Assembly: GCA_964490325.1 (NCBI GenBank) | Contig: CAZBBX010000043.1 | Coordinates: forward strand, 1 to 14,387 | Origin: DAOPJM01 sp964490325 | Lineage (GTDB): Bacteria; Bacillota; Clostridia; Christensenellales; CAG-138 | Length of the DNA stretch: 14,387 nucleotides | Direction: 5' to 3' | Part shown: in pieces, positions 12,884 through 14,387 of the stretch | How the letters are laid out: each line of letters starts with the position of its first letter | Numbering within the stretch: the first letter of the stretch is position 1 | Notes under the pieces: generated by a model | Told to the model about the DNA's origin: nothing | Databases searched by the model: none | Seen by the model: the letters and a program-made list of their open reading frames with translations, nothing else | Made by a program: the position numbers and the translations under genes

Positions 12884-13510
12884 ATGGCAAGATATACCGA
12901 TTCCGTTTGCAGACAGTGCCGCAGAGAAGGCACCAAGCTGTTTTTGAAGGGTGACCGCTGCTACAGCGAGAAGTGCTCGCTGACGCTGCGTCACACGCCT
13001 CCGGGAATGCACGGTCAGGGACGCAGAAAGCAGTCCAACTACGGCGTGCAGCTCCGCGAGAAGCAAAAGGTCCGCCGTGCCTACGGCATCATGGAGAAGC
13101 AGTTCGCGCAGTATTACGAGAAGGCTTCCAACATGCGCGGCATCACGGGCGACAACATGCTCTCCCTCATCGAGCGTCGTTTGGACAACGCGGCCTACCG
13201 CCTGAACTTTGGCGAGTCCCGTCCCATGGCGCGTCAGATGGTGACCCACGGTCACATTCTGGTCAACGGCAAGAAGGTCGACATCGCTTCCTACGAGATC
13301 AAGCTGGGCGACGTCATCTCCGTACGCGACGCCAGCAAGGACGTCCCGTTCTTCAAGACCCTTCGCGAGCAGGGCGCAAAGCGCTCTATCCCCCAGTGGT
13401 TGGAGTTGGACGCCGAGAACCTCTCCGGCAAGGTCGTTGCGCTGCCCAAGCGCGAGGACATCGACCTGACGATCGAGGAGCATCTCATTGTTGAGTACTA
13501 CTCCAGGTAA
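12884..13510 (+). CDS. rpsD: 30S ribosomal protein S4, zinc form
   Basis: S4 is a primary 16S rRNA-binding protein that nucleates 30S assembly. It represses the alpha operon in E. coli. The 208-residue product has an N-terminal zinc site with Cys9, Cys12, Cys26 and Cys31 (CRQCRREGTK, CYSEKCSL), the arrangement known from Thermus S4. The body shows GMHGQGRRKQSNYGVQLREK, YGIMEKQFAQYY and MLSLIERRLDNAAYRL. An S4 RNA-binding domain follows at about residues 97-160, with ARQMVTHGHILVNGKKVDIA. The C-terminus DLTIEEHLIVEYYSR is standard. Its position inside the alpha block differs from Bacillus subtilis and suits Clostridia. The 45 bases to rpoA contain no visible terminator. Confidence 0.99.
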   Translation: MARYTDSVCRQCRREGTKLFLKGDRCYSEKCSLTLRHTPPGMHGQGRRKQSNYGVQLREKQKVRRAYGIMEKQFAQYYEKASNMRGITGDNMLSLIERRLDNAAYRLNFGESRPMARQMVTHGHILVNGKKVDIASYEIKLGDVISVRDASKDVPFFKTLREQGAKRSIPQWLELDAENLSGKVVALPKREDIDLTIEEHLIVEYYSR

Positions 13511-13555
13511 GCCGTAAGACGAACCGAACGAGACATCACCGAAGGAGGGTCAATC

Positions 13556-14387
13556 ATGTTAGAGATCGAAAAACCAAAACTGGAATGCGTTGAGCTTTCG
13601 GACAAATACGGCAAGTTTGTCGTCGAACCGTTAGAGCGCGGGTTTGGCACCACGCTGGGCAACTCCATGCGTCGTGTGCTTCTTTCCAGCCTCCCCGGCG
13701 TTGCGGCTACGTCCATCCGTATCGATGGCGTATTGCACGAGTTCTCCACCATCGAGGGCGTGAAGGAGGATGTGACGGAGATCATCCTGAACATCAAGGG
13801 CCTTGTCTGCAAACTGCACAGCACAGGCCCAAAAAAGATCGTCATCGACGCGATCGGACCGTGTGAAGTAACGGCGGCGGACATCCTCCCCGATGCTGAT
13901 GTGGAGATCATCAATCCCGAGCTGCATATCGCGACTCTGGACACCAACGGCAAGCTCCATATGGAGATGAACCTCGACCATGGTCGGGGCTACGTCGTGG
14001 CCGACCGCAACAAGCGGCCCGATATGCCTATCGGCGAGATCGCGGTGGACTCCATCTATACGCCCATCACCAAGGTCAACTTCTCGGTGGACAACACCCG
14101 TATCGGGCAGATCACCGACTTTGACAAGCTGACGTTGGAACTGTGGACGGACGGCAGCATCAAGCCCGATGAAGCGGCGTCGCTGGCGGCCAAGATCCTG
14201 ACCGAGCACCTCATGCTCTTCATCAATCTCACCGACCATGTACAGGGCGTTGAGATCCTGGTGGAGAAGGAGGAGAGCAAGAAGGAAAAGATCCTGGAGA
14301 TGAACATCGAGGATCTCGATCTGTCGGTTCGTTCCTACAACTGCCTCAAGCGCGCAGGCATCAACACCGTCGAGGAGCTGGTGCAGC
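13556..14387 (+). CDS. rpoA: RNA polymerase alpha subunit (3' partial)
   Basis: Alpha dimerises to start assembly of core RNA polymerase, and its C-terminal domain binds UP elements and activators. The reading frame runs 277 codons to the window end against about 315 in the family, so the end of the C-terminal domain is missing. The N-terminal domain shows YGKFVVEPLERGFGTTLGNS followed by MRRVLLSSLPG, then DGVLHEFSTIEGVKEDVTEI and the insert GRGYVVADRNKRPDMPIGEI. The linker EKEESKKEKILE precedes the C-terminal domain, where LDLSVRSYNCLKRAGINTVE contains the DNA-binding arginine (Arg259, like E. coli Arg265) and asparagine (Asn262, like Asn268). ATG 13556 follows GAAGGAGGG (13541-13549). rplQ would be expected downstream. 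Confidence 0.98.
   Translation, partial: MLEIEKPKLECVELSDKYGKFVVEPLERGFGTTLGNSMRRVLLSSLPGVAATSIRIDGVLHEFSTIEGVKEDVTEIILNIKGLVCKLHSTGPKKIVIDAIGPCEVTAADILPDADVEIINPELHIATLDTNGKLHMEMNLDHGRGYVVADRNKRPDMPIGEIAVDSIYTPITKVNFSVDNTRIGQITDFDKLTLELWTDGSIKPDEAASLAAKILTEHLMLFINLTDHVQGVEILVEKEESKKEKILEMNIEDLDLSVRSYNCLKRAGINTVEELVQ

Noticed and set aside
11819..13483. A 554-codon open frame on the minus strand across rpmJ, rpsM, rpsK and rpsD
   Set aside because: It lies antisense to four certain ribosomal genes, shows no recognisable motifs, and reflects the codon bias of GC-rich coding DNA on the other strand.
13511..13555. Regulatory structure or promoter in the rpsD-rpoA gap
   Set aside because: The 45 bases contain a ribosome binding site but no convincing hairpin or promoter boxes.

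Overview
This window is one uninterrupted, plus-strand translation gene cluster: the joined S10, spc and alpha ribosomal-protein operons of a bacterium. It opens inside rplC (L3) and closes inside rpoA (RNA polymerase alpha). I call 31 genes, 29 of them complete. No gap reaches 300 bases. The longest are about 102 bases (rpmJ to rpsM) and 45 bases (rpsD to rpoA). I see no tRNA, rRNA, mobile element, CRISPR array, terminator or convincing internal promoter.

The organism is most likely a GC-rich member of Bacillota, class Clostridia. The signs are the zinc-ribbon type-Z S14, a KOW-domain gene between map and infA, strong AGGAGG ribosome binding sites before most genes, and rpsD (S4) kept in the alpha block between rpsK and rpoA, whereas Bacillus subtilis carries it elsewhere. 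A finer placement cannot be made from this sequence alone.

Layout. (1) S10 part, 2-4586: rplC (partial), rplD, rplW, rplB, rpsS, rplV, rpsC, rplP, rpmC, rpsQ. (2) spc part, 4602-9946: rplN, rplX, rplE, rpsZ, rpsH, rplF, rplR, rpsE, rpmD, rplO, secY. (3) Non-ribosomal and initiation block, 9951-11977: adk, map, a KOW-domain protein of unknown role, infA (TTG start) and rpmJ. (4) alpha part, 12080-14387: rpsM, rpsK, rpsD and rpoA (partial); rplQ would be expected next.

The genes supply parts of both ribosomal subunits, the translocon channel for secreted proteins, adenylate kinase for nucleotide balance, the enzyme that removes the starting methionine, initiation factor 1, and the polymerase subunit that nucleates core enzyme assembly. 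Most junctions join a stop codon directly to a Shine-Dalgarno sequence. Five have overlapping reading frames, which points to tight translational coupling.

The region is conserved housekeeping DNA, and I found no new multi-gene system. The points most worth a second look are a possible pseudoknot RNA between rpmJ and rpsM, the uncharacterised KOW protein, a shortened and shifted metal site in adenylate kinase, the repeated TAAGGAGG junction, and N-terminal extensions on L5 and L22.
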